From Promerops cafer (taxonomy: Eukaryota > Chordata > Aves > Passeriformes > Nectariniidae), in the NCBI GenBank assembly GCA_013398275.1, contig VZSE01005034.1, positions 1,907,602 through 1,971,601 of the forward strand: 64,000 nt of DNA, read 5' to 3'. How positions within the stretch are numbered: position 1 is the first letter of the stretch; each line of letters starts with the position of its first letter. A program made the position numbers and the translations under genes. Below, one piece after another: positions 51,628 to 63,541 of this stretch. The notes under the pieces were generated by a model. That model did not search any database. It saw only the letters and a program-made list of their open reading frames with translations, and was not told where the DNA came from.

Positions 51628-51875
51628 CAGTTTTCTGGTGGGGCTACAGCAGATGCCGTGATACCAGCATAGCCACGGCAGCAGCGCCGAGCTGTAATCA
51701 TCAGCCAGAAAGACCAGCCTATGGAAAAGAGGTGCTGTAAAATAGCCCATTACTTCATGCCATGGATTCCAGGAAAACACGTTATTTTGATAGCGGATCA
51801 AGCGGTAACACGGTGTTTTGATTACGGATATTCGCAGCGGGAACTGCTAGTACGGCACTTGAGATAAGGAAGAGG
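51624..51875 (-). other. CpG cluster with a minus-strand donor: candidate unannotated first exon
   Basis: In AT-rich DNA, 51655-51700 and 51775-51865 contain about a dozen CpG dinucleotides (for example GATAGCGGATCAAGCGGTAA), far above the local background. On the minus strand the cluster is followed by CTGTGAG|GTGAGTAAAAG, a near-perfect donor with its last exon base at 51624. A minus-strand frame is open from 51701 up to this donor. CpG depletion is the rule in unconstrained avian DNA, so this could be a small promoter or first exon, perhaps of a distal PDLIM5 transcript or of a non-coding RNA. It could also be a young CpG-rich repeat scrap. The sequence alone does not decide. Confidence 0.3.
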
Positions 51876-53607
51876 CCAGAGAGACCTAAATAGCAAAGCT
51901 TGGTATGACTTCTTATGTAATTATCAGCTCCCCCATCACCATGAGGTCTGCATGTCTCAGGCAGCTAAAAATAGAGAAGTTTCCCCCTGCCTTTCTCTTC
52001 TTCCAGCCTGTGTGAGGAAAGACCTGACTCACTCACTTGTGTTTGGGAGAGCCCTCTGAGCCCCCATGGGCTTTCCCTTCAAAGGCAACATAAGAATAAT
52101 ATTGATTTTCTAAGACTATTTTTATAATAGGGTTTCTTTCCATGTGGCACACTCACTAGATTCTGGGATTTCACTGTCATTGCCAGTGTTTGATAATACT
52201 GAGAGGAGACATTTCAGTCCCTAAGCATAAAAGGAAACATCCTGTAGGCTGGAGTAGAAACGTGGGCAGCACTTCTTCCAAATTGCTTATTAAAAAAGGT
52301 TATATTCTTTGAGAGAGAAGGCTTGGACACCCTGCCCTTAGAAATACAATGTTTATATTAATTTCTGGTTACTTCCATAAGGCATGCCAGAATAAGGTGT
52401 GAGGATAATATTAATTCAGTGCCTGCTATTTATTCATGATTCCTGGAGAAGGTCCCAGGCATATGTTTTGGTGACAATTACAGCTGTGCATTTGAATCTG
52501 TCATTGAAATTCACCATATTATACAGATAGAAATATTAAATGGCAAAATTTGAATCCCATTTGGGATCCAAAATTTCAGTTGTTGCATTGTTTGGATCTA
52601 GGGGATTGTTTTGTATTTCTGATGTAATACATACAGTTGCAACCCAGATATTTCAGTGATTTTGACCACATCCTGCATTTAGGGAGTGTGAAGTGTCTGG
52701 GTTTGGGCTGGAGAGAGGAAGAGACTGCCCCAACACTGCTACTGTCTGCTCACACTTCATCCCAGCCTATGTTAAAGGAGGATAATTAACATTTTATTGC
52801 CTCTCAGAAGATCTGGGAGATAGCCTGTTGATAAGTTATTCCTCACAGTGCTTGCCAACTGCTTAAATAAAGACTGTAAATATTTTGTAAATACTCTGTA
52901 ACTGTAAACACATCACATTTCTACTCCAAGTCTTTCAGACTTTTGCACAGCTTCAAAGGAATGCTGCCATAAGAGCAGGGATACTCTGGGGTGGGAGAGC
53001 AGGAGGCAAGGGTCCAGAGCAGGGTGTCTGGGGCAAGGACAATGACAAATGACACAGGGTGTCCTCCTGGGGTGAGCAGCCAGAGCAGCTTTGCAGTTCA
53101 CCCAAGGTATGCAGTGGTTTCACTGTGTTTCTGTGCCAAGGGGATGGAGCTCCTGGATTCAGGTGGACAGAGTGGGACACTCACCTGTGAGAGAAGATGA
53201 TGAGTGGAGATGGTGAAGACTCGGGGGGGCTCCAAGGAAGGTGCCCACGAAGCAATGATTATCCATTCTCCCTCACTCCACAAGAACTGGAGGGCACTGA
53301 ATGAAATTGCAAGCAAAGGGAGGCTCTGTTTTGTGTAAATCACAATTGAACTGCAGAGCCTGTGGGATGTTTTCAGAGTTAGGCTTTCACATGAGTCCCA
53401 GGAGTGATTTCATAAATCCCTGGAAGCGAAGAGGTCTGTGAAATCTTATTAAATACCATTTCTGGCATAGAATCACCAGAAGTTCTGGGAGAGCAGAGCA
53501 GGAAAGTACTGGTACCTTTTTTGCTTCCCTTTGTGGTTACTTATTGCTGTTGGAAACAAGATATTGACTCAACTGGACCCTTGGTCTGAGTATGTATGTT
53601 TGTTTGG
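51876..53607. other. Intergenic, no gene seen
   Basis: Unique DNA. No exon, RNA gene or repeat was recognised. Confidence 0.5.
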
Positions 53608-53624
53608 TTTTTTTTTTTTTTTTT
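53608..53624. repeat. T17 homopolymer
   Basis: This T run follows GTTTGTTTGG and precedes GTTTTCATTTTT. It is simple low-complexity DNA. Confidence 0.85.
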
Positions 53625-54424
53625 GTTTTCATTTTTCTGTGCAAAGTAAATCTTGTTTCTATCTACTCAGGCTGGAGAGACAAGCTTGGAAAAAAGGTCA
53701 AGATTAATGAAAATTCGCTGCCGTAGTCCTCTGCTTTTTTCCCAGTTTGCTGATAATGTTGAGAGTCTGGCTTGTTTGAGTGTTTGTGATCACTTTTCCT
53801 GAGCCTTACTGCGTCCATTGGAGTCCAGGCCCAGGTTTTAGGAGCACAATGGAGGGGACTTCCTTACCACCTGCCTTTTACCTTGGCATCTCCATTGATT
53901 CCCACCTACAGACTGATTTTCTCCCCTTTTTTTAGCTTGGGTTATTGAAACTGCTGATTTTCCTGTAGCCTGTGGTATAGGAGTTTTCAGTATTTTAACA
54001 GCAGTGATGTTCCAGAAGTGCCCAACAGCCTCTTCTGAAACAAAGGCATGTGAAGAAGAGAGACTCAAGCCATCAGACTTTGCAGTGTGCTTAAAACCTA
54101 CCCTTACACAAGTTTGGAAACAGCACGTCAGTCAAAACGGAAACATGCCATGGGAGTTTCTCCTCTGGAAATTTTAGTAGTTAATTCTTGCTGGAGAGGA
54201 AGAGCTTCACCCAAAAGCATATGTCTTGGTGCATCAGCAGCATCAGTGTATGGCAGAACAATCCAGTGATGAAGGTCCATCTGCCAGGCTCCCTCAGCAC
54301 TGCTCAGAAGCTGCTCCAGAAAAAAACCATCACATAGAAAAAATAAATCAGACCAGCACAAAAACAAATGCTTTCTGAGTAAGCATCCTATGCCAGTAGG
54401 GATGTATGCCAAAGCATCCATGAG
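53625..54424. other. Intergenic, no gene seen
   Basis: Unique DNA with nothing recognisable. Confidence 0.4.
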
Positions 54425-54438
54425 AAAAAAAAAAAAAA

Positions 54439-54473
<35 letters not shown>

Positions 54474-54488
54474 AGAAGAAAAGAAAAA
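54425..54488. repeat. A14-C-A31 run grading into GA-rich DNA
   Basis: The A run (54425-54470, with one C at 54439) passes into GAGAGAAGAAAAGAAAAAAA. It keeps artificial Lys-rich (plus) and Phe-rich (minus) frames open at 54348-54680. These are not genes. Confidence 0.9.
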
Positions 54489-56934
54489 AACTCCAGTCAC
54501 TCCCAAAATAGGCAAGATAGTAAAACCCTGAAAAAGCATAGAAGTCTTTTTTCCACTTGCCCGTTTCTCTTGGCCTCGCAGAGCAGCACATCTGGCAGAC
54601 TGAAGTCTGGGGGGACAAGGCATGTAGGAGAGAGCCCCAGGGGCTTGTCAGGGAGTTCAACACTTGCTGCTGGGCTCTGATGCAGCAAAATAAGGTCTTA
54701 AGCTATACTGTGATGGAAAGATAATTTGGTGCCAGGAGGAAAAGGCCACACCACCTCAATTCCCAGCCCCAGAAAAGTGTGTGGCTTTTAGGTAGCATGA
54801 CAGCGAGGAAGGAAATATAGCACAACACAGGCTCAGCCCTGCCAGGCAGCTGAAGTTCAAGTTATTTTCACATTACAAAATACCTTAGGGGACATGCAAT
54901 TTTTCCACTTAAGTTTACAAAAAGGATAACAGAGATCCTACTGGTCTCTTGGCAATTTTCCTCCTCTGCAAATCAGAAGCAATTCATTGTTCAATGGCTG
55001 TGCATTGTCAGGAAATTTACTGTGTTTCTTCAGCAGGACTCCTGCTTTGTGCACTCTCCTGACAGTCACACGTGCACTGAGACTCAAAACAATGTCAGCC
55101 TGTTTTAAACCACCAGCAAATAAGTAATCTCAAGACATTTTTTAATAGCAGGATTTGTTTCTGTGGGTATTTGCACTTTTAAGGAATTTATTATTATTCT
55201 AGTGGGGCAATCAGTGTCTGAGACTAGCCTCTGATGGCTGTCACTGAATACCTCACTTGAATATCTTATTTTTCATCCCATATGCGTAAAGAGAGTAGTC
55301 ACATCCCCCTCAGTCTTTTTCTGCTGCATTTAACAAGGTGAATGAAGTTTGATCCTGTAAGAGAAACTTTTCATCCCATTTTCTCCACATGCTGGTGCCC
55401 AGACAGTCACAGCGACCCAAGCATGGAAAAGTTGCTGATGACTCTGAGCTCACTTCTGTTGGACTGTCCATAGATGGGATTAGGCAAAAAGACCTGGCTG
55501 TATTAATTGCTTGGACACAGCTTTTTTTTCTATCTTTTATGAAGATATAATTGCTCTTTTGCTGCTTCTGATGGATCAACAGTTTCCACTCTAAGCTGCT
55601 GTTTTCATTTGCTTTGCATTTACCGAACTCCAGCATGTTCAGTTTCACATTTTCCACACTTGTAGTCTGCTCTGGGCTGGATTTCTTTTTTCTCCATCCC
55701 AGGAAATAGGGATCATTTGTTTCCAAGAACACGCCTGTGGAAACTTAGTTGTTAATGTTAAATATATCCATCTGTTCCTTTGAAGAGATTTGCCACCTGC
55801 TTGCAGGGGAAAGGAACCAGAAATTTGGCAAGGAGAAACTCTAGGGAGACATCTTCTTCTGTCCCCATGAAAATCTACTCACACTGACTTCCCTTTAAAT
55901 GTCTGGGAAACACCAATTTCATATGGCACCCACTAGCACTCATCTGGCTGTTCTCCTCACCTCCTATTGCCTATGTCTTTGGCTGATTCAGTCCAGAACA
56001 AGGTCCTGACCCATTACAAGGGTCTTCTGGAGCTTTGCTTTAAGATGAAGAATGCACCTGACCTTTTAAATAAAAAAGCCTACGTGATACATAACTACAA
56101 ATAGAGGAAAAACATTTCAGAGTAAAAAAGTCAATATATTTTATAACACACTAATCCCTACAGAAATTTTCTCTCAGGGGATTTTACCATGAAATATTGG
56201 CAGCAGGATTATTGGCACGCAGTCATCTCATGCTGGCACAGGGGAGAATCAGTAACAGTAGATTTACACCTGACTTTGACATTTTGCAGTTAGCTTTTCA
56301 TGTCCTGCTACAACCTGTTGCACAAACAAGTACAACCAGAGTGCAACGCAGACACACCATAAAGCAAGTAAAACACATGGACAGGCATTTGAACTCTTAG
56401 TAAGCTGTACTGTGTGTTAATACATGGGTAAAAGTCACAGGTACAACAAAGGCATCCCAGCACCAAACTTTTCACCTAAATACTTGTCCATTCAAGGTGC
56501 AGACAGAACACTGATTATAGGCTGAGGCTATGGATGAGGTGCAGAGCAAGAACTGATCATCACCTTGTGTTGAGATGAACCAGGAGATGCATCTCGGCTG
56601 CTTCCACCTTGCCAGGCTTCATCCTGCAGTCACCTGGTCCATGCACTTGCTGGACTCAAGCACTGAGGGCAGTTTTGGTTACTCCTGTGTGAGAGAGGAG
56701 TCTGCTGCGTAATATGCACCCTAGTTTTCATCTCCCCACTACCTTTCTTTGCTTTCATGTATTTGTGAAAGAACCAGACAAAAAAATATCAAGGATAACC
56801 TGAACAGAGAAGCAGTAAAAAGCAGATGTAACACCAAAAAACCCCAAAAAACCCAAGGGCTGAGGTGAGAGTAAGGAAATTTAAAAAGAGGGTATTTACT
56901 GTGCAATATTTTCCCATTTTTGCACAGCACATCA
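54489..56934. other. Intergenic, no gene seen
   Basis: Unique DNA. The minus frame 55310-55732 (140 codons) has mixed, protein-like composition but matches no family I know, and I saw no clear splice-site pair. It is kept as a weak possibility only. Confidence 0.4.
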
Positions 56935-57140
56935 CAAACCTTGACCCCCAACCTTTGCCCTCTGATCTTTGACCCCCTGACCTTTGGCCCTTACCCTTTA
57001 CCCCTTATCCTTGGCCCCTGGCTTTTGACCCCTGGCTCTGGAGCCTGGACCCTGACCCTGGCCCCTAATGTGGTCCCTAACTACTCTGCCCTGTGTGTTC
57101 CCAGACCTACTGCTGTGTCCTGTAACCCTGAACTCCTGGT
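56935..57140. repeat. Degenerate CCCTGACCTTTGG minisatellite
   Basis: About 200 bp consist of imperfect tandem units of roughly 11-14 bp: CTTGACCCCCAA, CCTTTGCCCTCTGA, TCTTTGACCCCCTGA, CCTTTGGCCCTTA, CCCTTTACCCCTTA, TCCTTGGCCCCTGG, CTTTTGACCCCTGG, and so on, decaying into CTGACCCTGGCCCC. The strand is strongly pyrimidine-rich. The open plus frame 56920-57258 is a Pro/Leu-rich artefact of this array. Confidence 0.85.
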
Positions 57141-58040
57141 GTGTACCCCTCAGCCCCCAAGCCCTACCTGTCACTCTGCAGCCTGTACATGTCATCCCTA
57201 CCTTTTTGGTGTGGTCTTCTCCTCCTGTGAGGATTCTGGTGCTGACCTGGTGTTCTGATTGCTGCTGCTGCCATGAGGGCTGAAATGGCATCCTTAGGGG
57301 CAGTGTGACGTTCTACTGCTCTTTTTTTATTTTAAACTAGAGAGAAAAACTACGGTCTGGTTCAAACACTGAAGAGCAGAGGAAACTGTGTCTCTGCAAA
57401 TAAAGCGGATCAAACCCAGAAAGGTTCAAAATACACCCCAAAAACGTGACTAAAACCAAATAAGGTTAGATGTTGGTGCCAAAAGTTTCTTGTTCAGGTG
57501 TGTCTCCTGAAAGAAGGGAAATGGGTGGATGTCTGGGAAATGAGTGAGCTTTCTGGACGAATGTGCTATTAGGTCATGTTTCATACCAGCCCAAAGCTGC
57601 AAGATTCATTAAGATTCAAGTAAGTAAATTTTCTTATTTGAAAACTTTATCTAACCATTGATTTAACTATTAAAAAATACCATTGTCCATAATAAAAGAA
57701 AGTGTTTACACTTGTGGTCTGGATTTTCTGTTACTCATGAAAACTGGAACACATCCTACAATTGCGCTATACAAAGTTTTAGCAGAAACAAACAATTACT
57801 CATTCAGATTTAGGGCAAAGATCAAAGCCTGATATCAGAGTTTTGATGTATTGACTTTGGCTAATTTTTTTCAGTTTTGTTCACTTGATACCTGGCATCC
57901 CAGCTGAAGTCATTGTATTTCAAAAGTAGCTGCACAACTTCACATTTTAGCAAGCCAGTGAACTCTAAATTTAGATGTTATGCACTCAAGCAGGTGAGTG
58001 CTTCCACCTGAGCAGTCTAAATGACTTGAAAATAAAGTCT
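57141..58040. other. Intergenic, no gene seen
   Basis: The pyrimidine bias of the minisatellite fades by about 57240. After that the DNA is unique and AT-rich with nothing recognisable. Confidence 0.45.
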
Positions 58041-58067
58041 CATATATATATACACACACACATATAT

Positions 58068-58099
<32 letters not shown>

Positions 58100-58103
58100 G
58101 TAT
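58041..58103. repeat. Compound (TA)n(CA)n(TA)n microsatellite
   Basis: Blocks alternate: TATATATATA, CACACACACA, TATATA, a CACACACACACACACA block, and TATATATATATATAT. This is purine-pyrimidine alternating DNA that is likely to be length-polymorphic. Confidence 0.95.
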
Positions 58104-60340
58104 CTTACTATTAACTGGATCAGAGCACAGGTTTCAACTTTTGACTCAACTTTTTTATTCTTCCTCCTGGCTCCAAAAATAATGATTAAATAAGAAAAAC
58201 AAACAATGGATAATTCAGTTGAACTCCTAAGAATTTTTTATTCCATTTGAGTGAACCAATACATTCCTTTGTGAAACAGGAAGCAACATTGATTAGTGTA
58301 CATTTTTATGTGCCATCTATTCTAATGTGGCAACAGAGAAGCCTGCAAAATTCTCCTGCATTGTGGTATTCAATTTGAGACTAATTTACTCTGCAACTGA
58401 TGTTTCTGCAAAAGTCTCAGAGTGACTGCAGTAAGTCTATCTGATATTTCATACAACTTTATGTTTTATCTCTCTACCATTATACCATTTGGTATTTTAG
58501 CCTGCACCATTTAAATAAGCAGCAATTTTGGTCATAGCTTCCAAAGCAATGGTACTAACAGTGTATGACACTAACAGCATAAAAGTGAAACATTGTTTGC
58601 ACATACCTCAAGCCTGCTAATTTTCTGAGACACGCTCACAGTACCAGCACAGTAATAGTACCAAACACATACAAGAGATCACTGGAGAGCCTTCTTGTAG
58701 GCTAACAGGTAGAATGCAAAACTTTAGATATGGAGGAATCTGTTGGCTATGACTTCAGGTCTTTCATTCTTCATCCTGCCAAAACCTATGGCAATACCCT
58801 GCCTACAGTCTTCCCAGTATAAATCTGTCATAATCTGAGTGCAAAACCTACTCCAGGGCATGTTTTCATAACATGGAACACCAAATGCATTTTCTATTGT
58901 TATTTAGAGTAATTACAACAATAAAAGTCAGGTCTAAGGCTTGGAAGCCTTGAAAGAACACTTGCTTCCTAACATCTGGCTCAAGATGAAGAGATACAGC
59001 AGCTGAGGATATTAAATGCAAGAAGAAGTAAGGTCACTGACTGCACAGTTGGTGTAGAAAAAAAAAATCAGAGAGGGCAGGTTCAGCAAAAAAAAGGACA
59101 ATAATCCACCATGGCAGGACAGTATGTTTAGCTTAGGACTAAGCCTGCCCCACTTCCTATGAACATAATATATAATTAACATTTGATTACTCATTGGAAT
59201 TACCTTGGAATTGCAGAGCTCATTGTAGATGACCTTGGCATGATTCCTGGCCCCATCAGAAATCTCGGCACTCAGGTGCCCCAGCTTAGTCCCCCAGCAC
59301 CACACACACAGGCTACACACAGGGCTACACATTTGCATGATGGGGCTCCACCCCTATTTCTTCCCTGCTTTCCACAGTAAGGAAGTATGAGGGTCTCTAG
59401 CCAGCACAGCACCTCAAATAATAGCAGAATTAAGTGTCAGCACTGCATTAGATAGCCTGCCACAGCAATAGCCTCTATAACCCACCAGTGCCTTTCTTTT
59501 TTTCTTTTTCTAAAAATTGTACAGTCTATATCAAAAGCAAGTGTCTCAGTCCTCTCAAAGGTCTGGCACCTTGCAGAGCCTCAGGTGTGCAAGTCTGGAG
59601 GCATTCTTCTCTCTCTTGTGCTACTCTGGGTTTTAATTTGTTCTTTAGTGGTGTTCCTGTCTAGCTTGTTGCAAACAAGATTTGTGTTGCCATTTTTTGT
59701 AATGAAAAAAGTAATTAAACACTTCTACGCTTCCCATCTGGTTTTTGCATCAGGAAAACGGGCGAAGAGAAATTACTTCCCGAGATCAGCCAGTGCAATA
59801 CACAAAACCTGGAAATTCTCTCAGTGGTCTCTGCACAATCTAGGATACAGCCAAGGAAATAAACTGAGACTATGAACATAAACTTTCACTCTCTTGTTGA
59901 ATGTCTGAATGCTATTAGTCTCCCTGGACCAAATATTTGCACTATTATATCCAGAGGAGCACCTGATTTCTACTAATATATATTGATATTATGTAAAGAA
60001 CAATGTAGTTCAACTTGTCTATGTTTGAAAATCAGAGACTGAAAGGAAAGACATGGAGTAATGGGAAAATGAATAAAAAAAGGAAGAGTGCAGTTAGGAA
60101 AAAAGTGCTAGGAGAGTTCTGTGAGCCTGAGCCATAATGTGAAGCACAGATAAAGTGAGCAGAATTAGTAACCACAGATAATGATGTAAGTGCAGATCCT
60201 GTAGCAAACACCCCAGTACTGTGCAGTTCTCTCCCCAAGATGATGTTTTACCCACTTTGAAGGCCTCTGGTAAGTGACCTGTAAAAGACATCTGCTGGTT
60301 TGTTTTAGAGGAGATGAGAAGAACCTCCTCTGAACAGACA
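58104..60340. other. Intergenic, no gene seen
   Basis: Unique AT-rich DNA. It may include DNA downstream of the minus-strand gene ending near 60.3-61.2 kb. No other gene was recognised. Confidence 0.45.
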
Positions 60341-60344
60341 AGTA

Positions 60345-61181
60345 ATATATAGCAGCCAAGGCTTTATTTTTGTCAATGACTTGTCAAGCCAGCTGTGAGC
60401 ATTCACCCTTTCAATCACAGACTCATTAGGATACATACATATGTAATCAGGATTGTAACTCTGAAGGTACCCTCAATGCTTCTGCAGTAGTGTATGTTTT
60501 AGCATATAGCACCTTGCATTTTGACATTTAGGTGACCATGTTAATGCTGAGGTAAAATTCAGATTTCTACCACTCAACTTCAGAGGATTAGAAGCTGGGA
60601 AGCAGTCACTTCCCAGTGAAAAACCACCAGTTACTTTCTTTATGTTTAGCAAGCTGCCTATTTAAAAAATAAAACACAGCAAAAACAATGCTGAGAATTA
60701 TTTGATTAAACTCCAGTTGAGGTCATGTAGCCATCTGCCTTACTGCTGGGGCTGGTGGAAGCTGCGGTCTTGCGGTGTTCCCCATCACTGTCCAGAGCAG
60801 AGCTACCAAAACAGGAATGCTGTTCCATGTGCAGATAGCAGAAGCATTCAGCAGCTGACCCTGCTCTCAGTCAGTCGTTTTCCCTTCTGCTGGCACCCCT
60901 ATCAGTGGCAACAAATCAGGCAGCCTCCTTGACCAATGCCACTCGATCGTGCTGCCAGATCTTCCACTGCTCATTTCCTGCAGCACAATCTGAAAGAAAG
61001 CCTGTTTCCATGCCTGAGCTGGTTTGGACAAAGATAAATCTGAAGGCTGCCTAGTGACTACTGTATAAACATACAAAAAAAAAAATCTGATGATCTAACC
61101 TACAAGGCTTCAGTTATTTGGTATAATTAAGTAGAGAAGATGCCAAGAAAATAATTACCGGAAAGTTTTCTTTTGACAAAC
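60345..61181 (-). other. Presumed 3' UTR of the unidentified upstream gene
   Basis: After the stop codon at 61184-61182, the first plain AATAAA on the minus strand that I see is near 60364-60370 (plus strand TTTATT in GGCTTTATTTTTG). That would give a 3' UTR of about 0.8 kb. Earlier variant signals cannot be excluded, and splicing of the UTR cannot be judged. Confidence 0.35.
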
Positions 61182-61568
61182 TTAGGATAGATATTTCTCA
61201 ACAGCTTCAAGAAACTCCATGGATGAGCTAAGCCCTTCCAAGTCCAGCAGATTGCCCTTTTTGTCATGAAACTGGAATAATTCAGTCTCTTCCTCTTCCA
61301 GATCTTCCCGAAACAGACTAGTCTCTGAGGTAGGAATGATGATGATGCGAGGGACGGCGTTGCTGATGACAGAATCCACAACTCCATTCACTTGACTTCC
61401 TTGAGTTGCCATATGGGAAGTACTTGAGTCTCCACTGGTGACACTGCTGCTATTCAATCTGACAGGCAGAGAAGTTGCTCTCAGGGAGCTGGTCATGAGT
61501 GCTGCAGAGGGACTGGGTTGGACAGGCTGCCCAAGCATCTTCTCCAAACAGCTGGAGGAGAGCGAAAC
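61182..61568 (-). CDS. Terminal coding exon of an unidentified protein (128 residues and stop)
   Basis: A minus-strand frame runs from an acceptor (CTCCACTCCAG|GTTTCG, exon from 61568) to a TAA at 61184-61182. It reads as 128 residues. The first part is Ser/Thr/Pro-rich (VSLSSSCLEKMLGQPVQPSP). The middle is hydrophobic beta-like (SNAVPRIIIIPTSE). An acidic block follows (LFREDLEEEETELFQF). The end has a possible amphipathic helix (LEGLSSSMEFLEAVEKYLS). Low-complexity Ser-rich DNA followed by an acidic helical tail is common at the C-termini of transcription regulators, but that is a compositional hint and no domain is identified. I do not recognise the family. It is not SMARCAD1 or HPGDS, the genes I would expect upstream of PDLIM5 from mammalian order. 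The even amino-acid use, clean acceptor and natural stop argue for real coding. Confidence 0.65.
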   Translation of the reverse strand, partial: VSLSSSCLEKMLGQPVQPSPSAALMTSSLRATSLPVRLNSSSVTSGDSSTSHMATQGSQVNGVVDSVISNAVPRIIIIPTSETSLFREDLEEEETELFQFHDKKGNLLDLEGLSSSMEFLEAVEKYLS

Positions 61569-63541
61569 CTGGAGTGGAGACATAAGATTTAGCATTCTCG
61601 GACACCATGTGGCTGTGGAAAACAGTATTGGGAATATTCATTGCCACCAGTCAATATTTGAGCCATCAGGCCAATTTCCTAAACACTTGAATCATTAACT
61701 TGAAGGAAAATCAAGATGTGCTAACATGTACTGCTTGGAAAGCAGAATGTTAAATGGAGCAAAAGAAGATGTACTCAAATATCAGCAGAGACTGAAAAGA
61801 AAAAAAAAAAAAGAAGAAGAAAACAAAAGCTCATACTTGTATTTGACTTATTTCATGATGAAATAATGGTATTACTTCATTTTTAACACATCTCAGGGTA
61901 TCAGGGTACTAGATTATTGCACTTCTCTCTCTTCTCATGGAACAGATCTCAAGACTCAAGTACACTTCATTCTTTATTTTCCTGAAGTTTTGTCAACCTT
62001 GTGATAACCTCTGTCTCTCCCCAAATGGCTCCTGATACTACCTCAGGAAAGTTGGTGGCCTTGCATTCACCCATTGGAAAGTGCTTCCTCCAAGAAAGAA
62101 GCAATAAATACTCACTTTGCAAACAATTTCTTATCTGCCTATTTTGAGAGAATTCTGATTTCCAGCCTGGCTCTGATGGCAAGGCCTCTGTGTTCTTTCC
62201 ATAATTCTTGTGCACAGTATGCAAATTCAGACTCAACTAAGTAAGCTTGGAAAGCGTCAGTTAAGGTTCAAATACACAGGCAAGGGAAGGCATAAGTAAT
62301 CAGTTCTGCCTTCCTTAAAAAGATGACAATTAAGGTGATAAAACCACTGTGTGAGATATAGAGATAAGCTGGAAGTCCCTCCTTTCTAGGGAAAACAAAC
62401 GTTTAAAGTAAAGTGCAGGTTTTACTTTATTACTATGTGAATTCCCATGGTTTTGTATCATTCTACTCCACAAGCAGGAATCATTCAAAAATCCCTATTG
62501 ATAATGATTTCTCCAGCTGCTCTGCCTACCAAGTGGAGGGAAGCACACTGTGCTAAAAAAGTGGTCTAAATCAGTGTGACAGAGAAGAAAAGTCCATTCT
62601 TCCATATCAAAGATAATAATAGAATGAAAAAATCCAACTCCAAAACCACTCCTCCCTGTTTCAAGTGCTGTTTTCACTGCAACAGAAGGATAGGTTTCTT
62701 TTGGATGTGGCTTGGTGGGCACAACACCCACTTACAAGTTTTTTTAATAGTTCTGACATAGAGTAACTCCCTTGAAACAAAACCTGGCTGCAGAGAGGGC
62801 TTTTGACCACTCTCCTTTGAAATCAAGTATCCAAACCCACATTTTAGTACTTCCAGAAAAGCTTCTTCACTGCCGTGTTAAATTTCCAGGTGTCAGCCTA
62901 CATCAAGTTTGTTACTGCCATAACTGAAGTAAGTCATGGGGCTGGATCATACCTTTGTGGCAGCACAGAAAACTGTCACATGCATTTTTATGCTTTGGAA
63001 CACACCAAGCCCAGGACACTGACTGGCTTGTTCACAACTGAGTGTTTTTGGAAGTACTCTAATTGGAATTCAGTTAAAGACAATCCAGTAATGCTATTAA
63101 AACCTTAAAATGAATATCAGAAAATGTGTTGGTGCTTCTTTAGGGTTTATTGGTAGTTTTTTTTTTGATTTTGAGGCTAAATGGGTGGTCTCATTGTGAA
63201 ACACTCTAACTGAGCTTGACAAATAAATATTTACTCTGATAGTATGAATAGTGATGCATTGCATTTAGCTGCAATGAACACACAAAGGACCTTCACAACA
63301 CACAGGAATCTCTGCTGAAAACAGTAAGAAAAGCAAATGAGGCTTTGAAAACTCAATATAAATAAACTCCTCATAGCTCAGTGAATGCCACTGAAAGTCT
63401 AAAGGGTTATTTATCAAAGTAATTCAAGAGATTTCTTTCAAATGCACAGTATAACACATGAGCCTTCTTGTGGGCTACACAGTTGCTAAATTCCTGACAC
63501 AGATATATCTATTTTATTACTGAACTGTTTATGCAGACCAC
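61569..63541 (-). other. Probable intron of the unidentified gene
   Basis: This lies between the two proposed exons, about 2 kb. A further minus-strand candidate (about 62119-62215, with an AAA|GTGAGT donor) was considered, but its phase does not join with the terminal exon. An A14 run lies near 61800. Nothing else was recognised. Confidence 0.4.

Noticed and set aside
54348..54680. Lys-rich and Phe-rich frames on opposite strands
   Set aside because: Artefacts of the A run at 54425-54470.
55310..55732. 140-codon minus-strand frame with mixed composition
   Set aside because: No recognisable family and no splice-site pair. Length alone is not enough in this AT-moderate DNA.
31000..61000. HPGDS exons expected upstream of PDLIM5 on the plus strand
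   Set aside because: Looked for the start and the GST-like core without finding them. Small exons could have been missed by eye, so absence is not proven.
62119..62236. Minus-strand exon candidate ending AAA|GTGAGT
   Set aside because: Its open frame leaves phase 1, which does not join the phase-0 terminal exon at 61568. The frame that would fit contains a stop. No clear acceptor is present.
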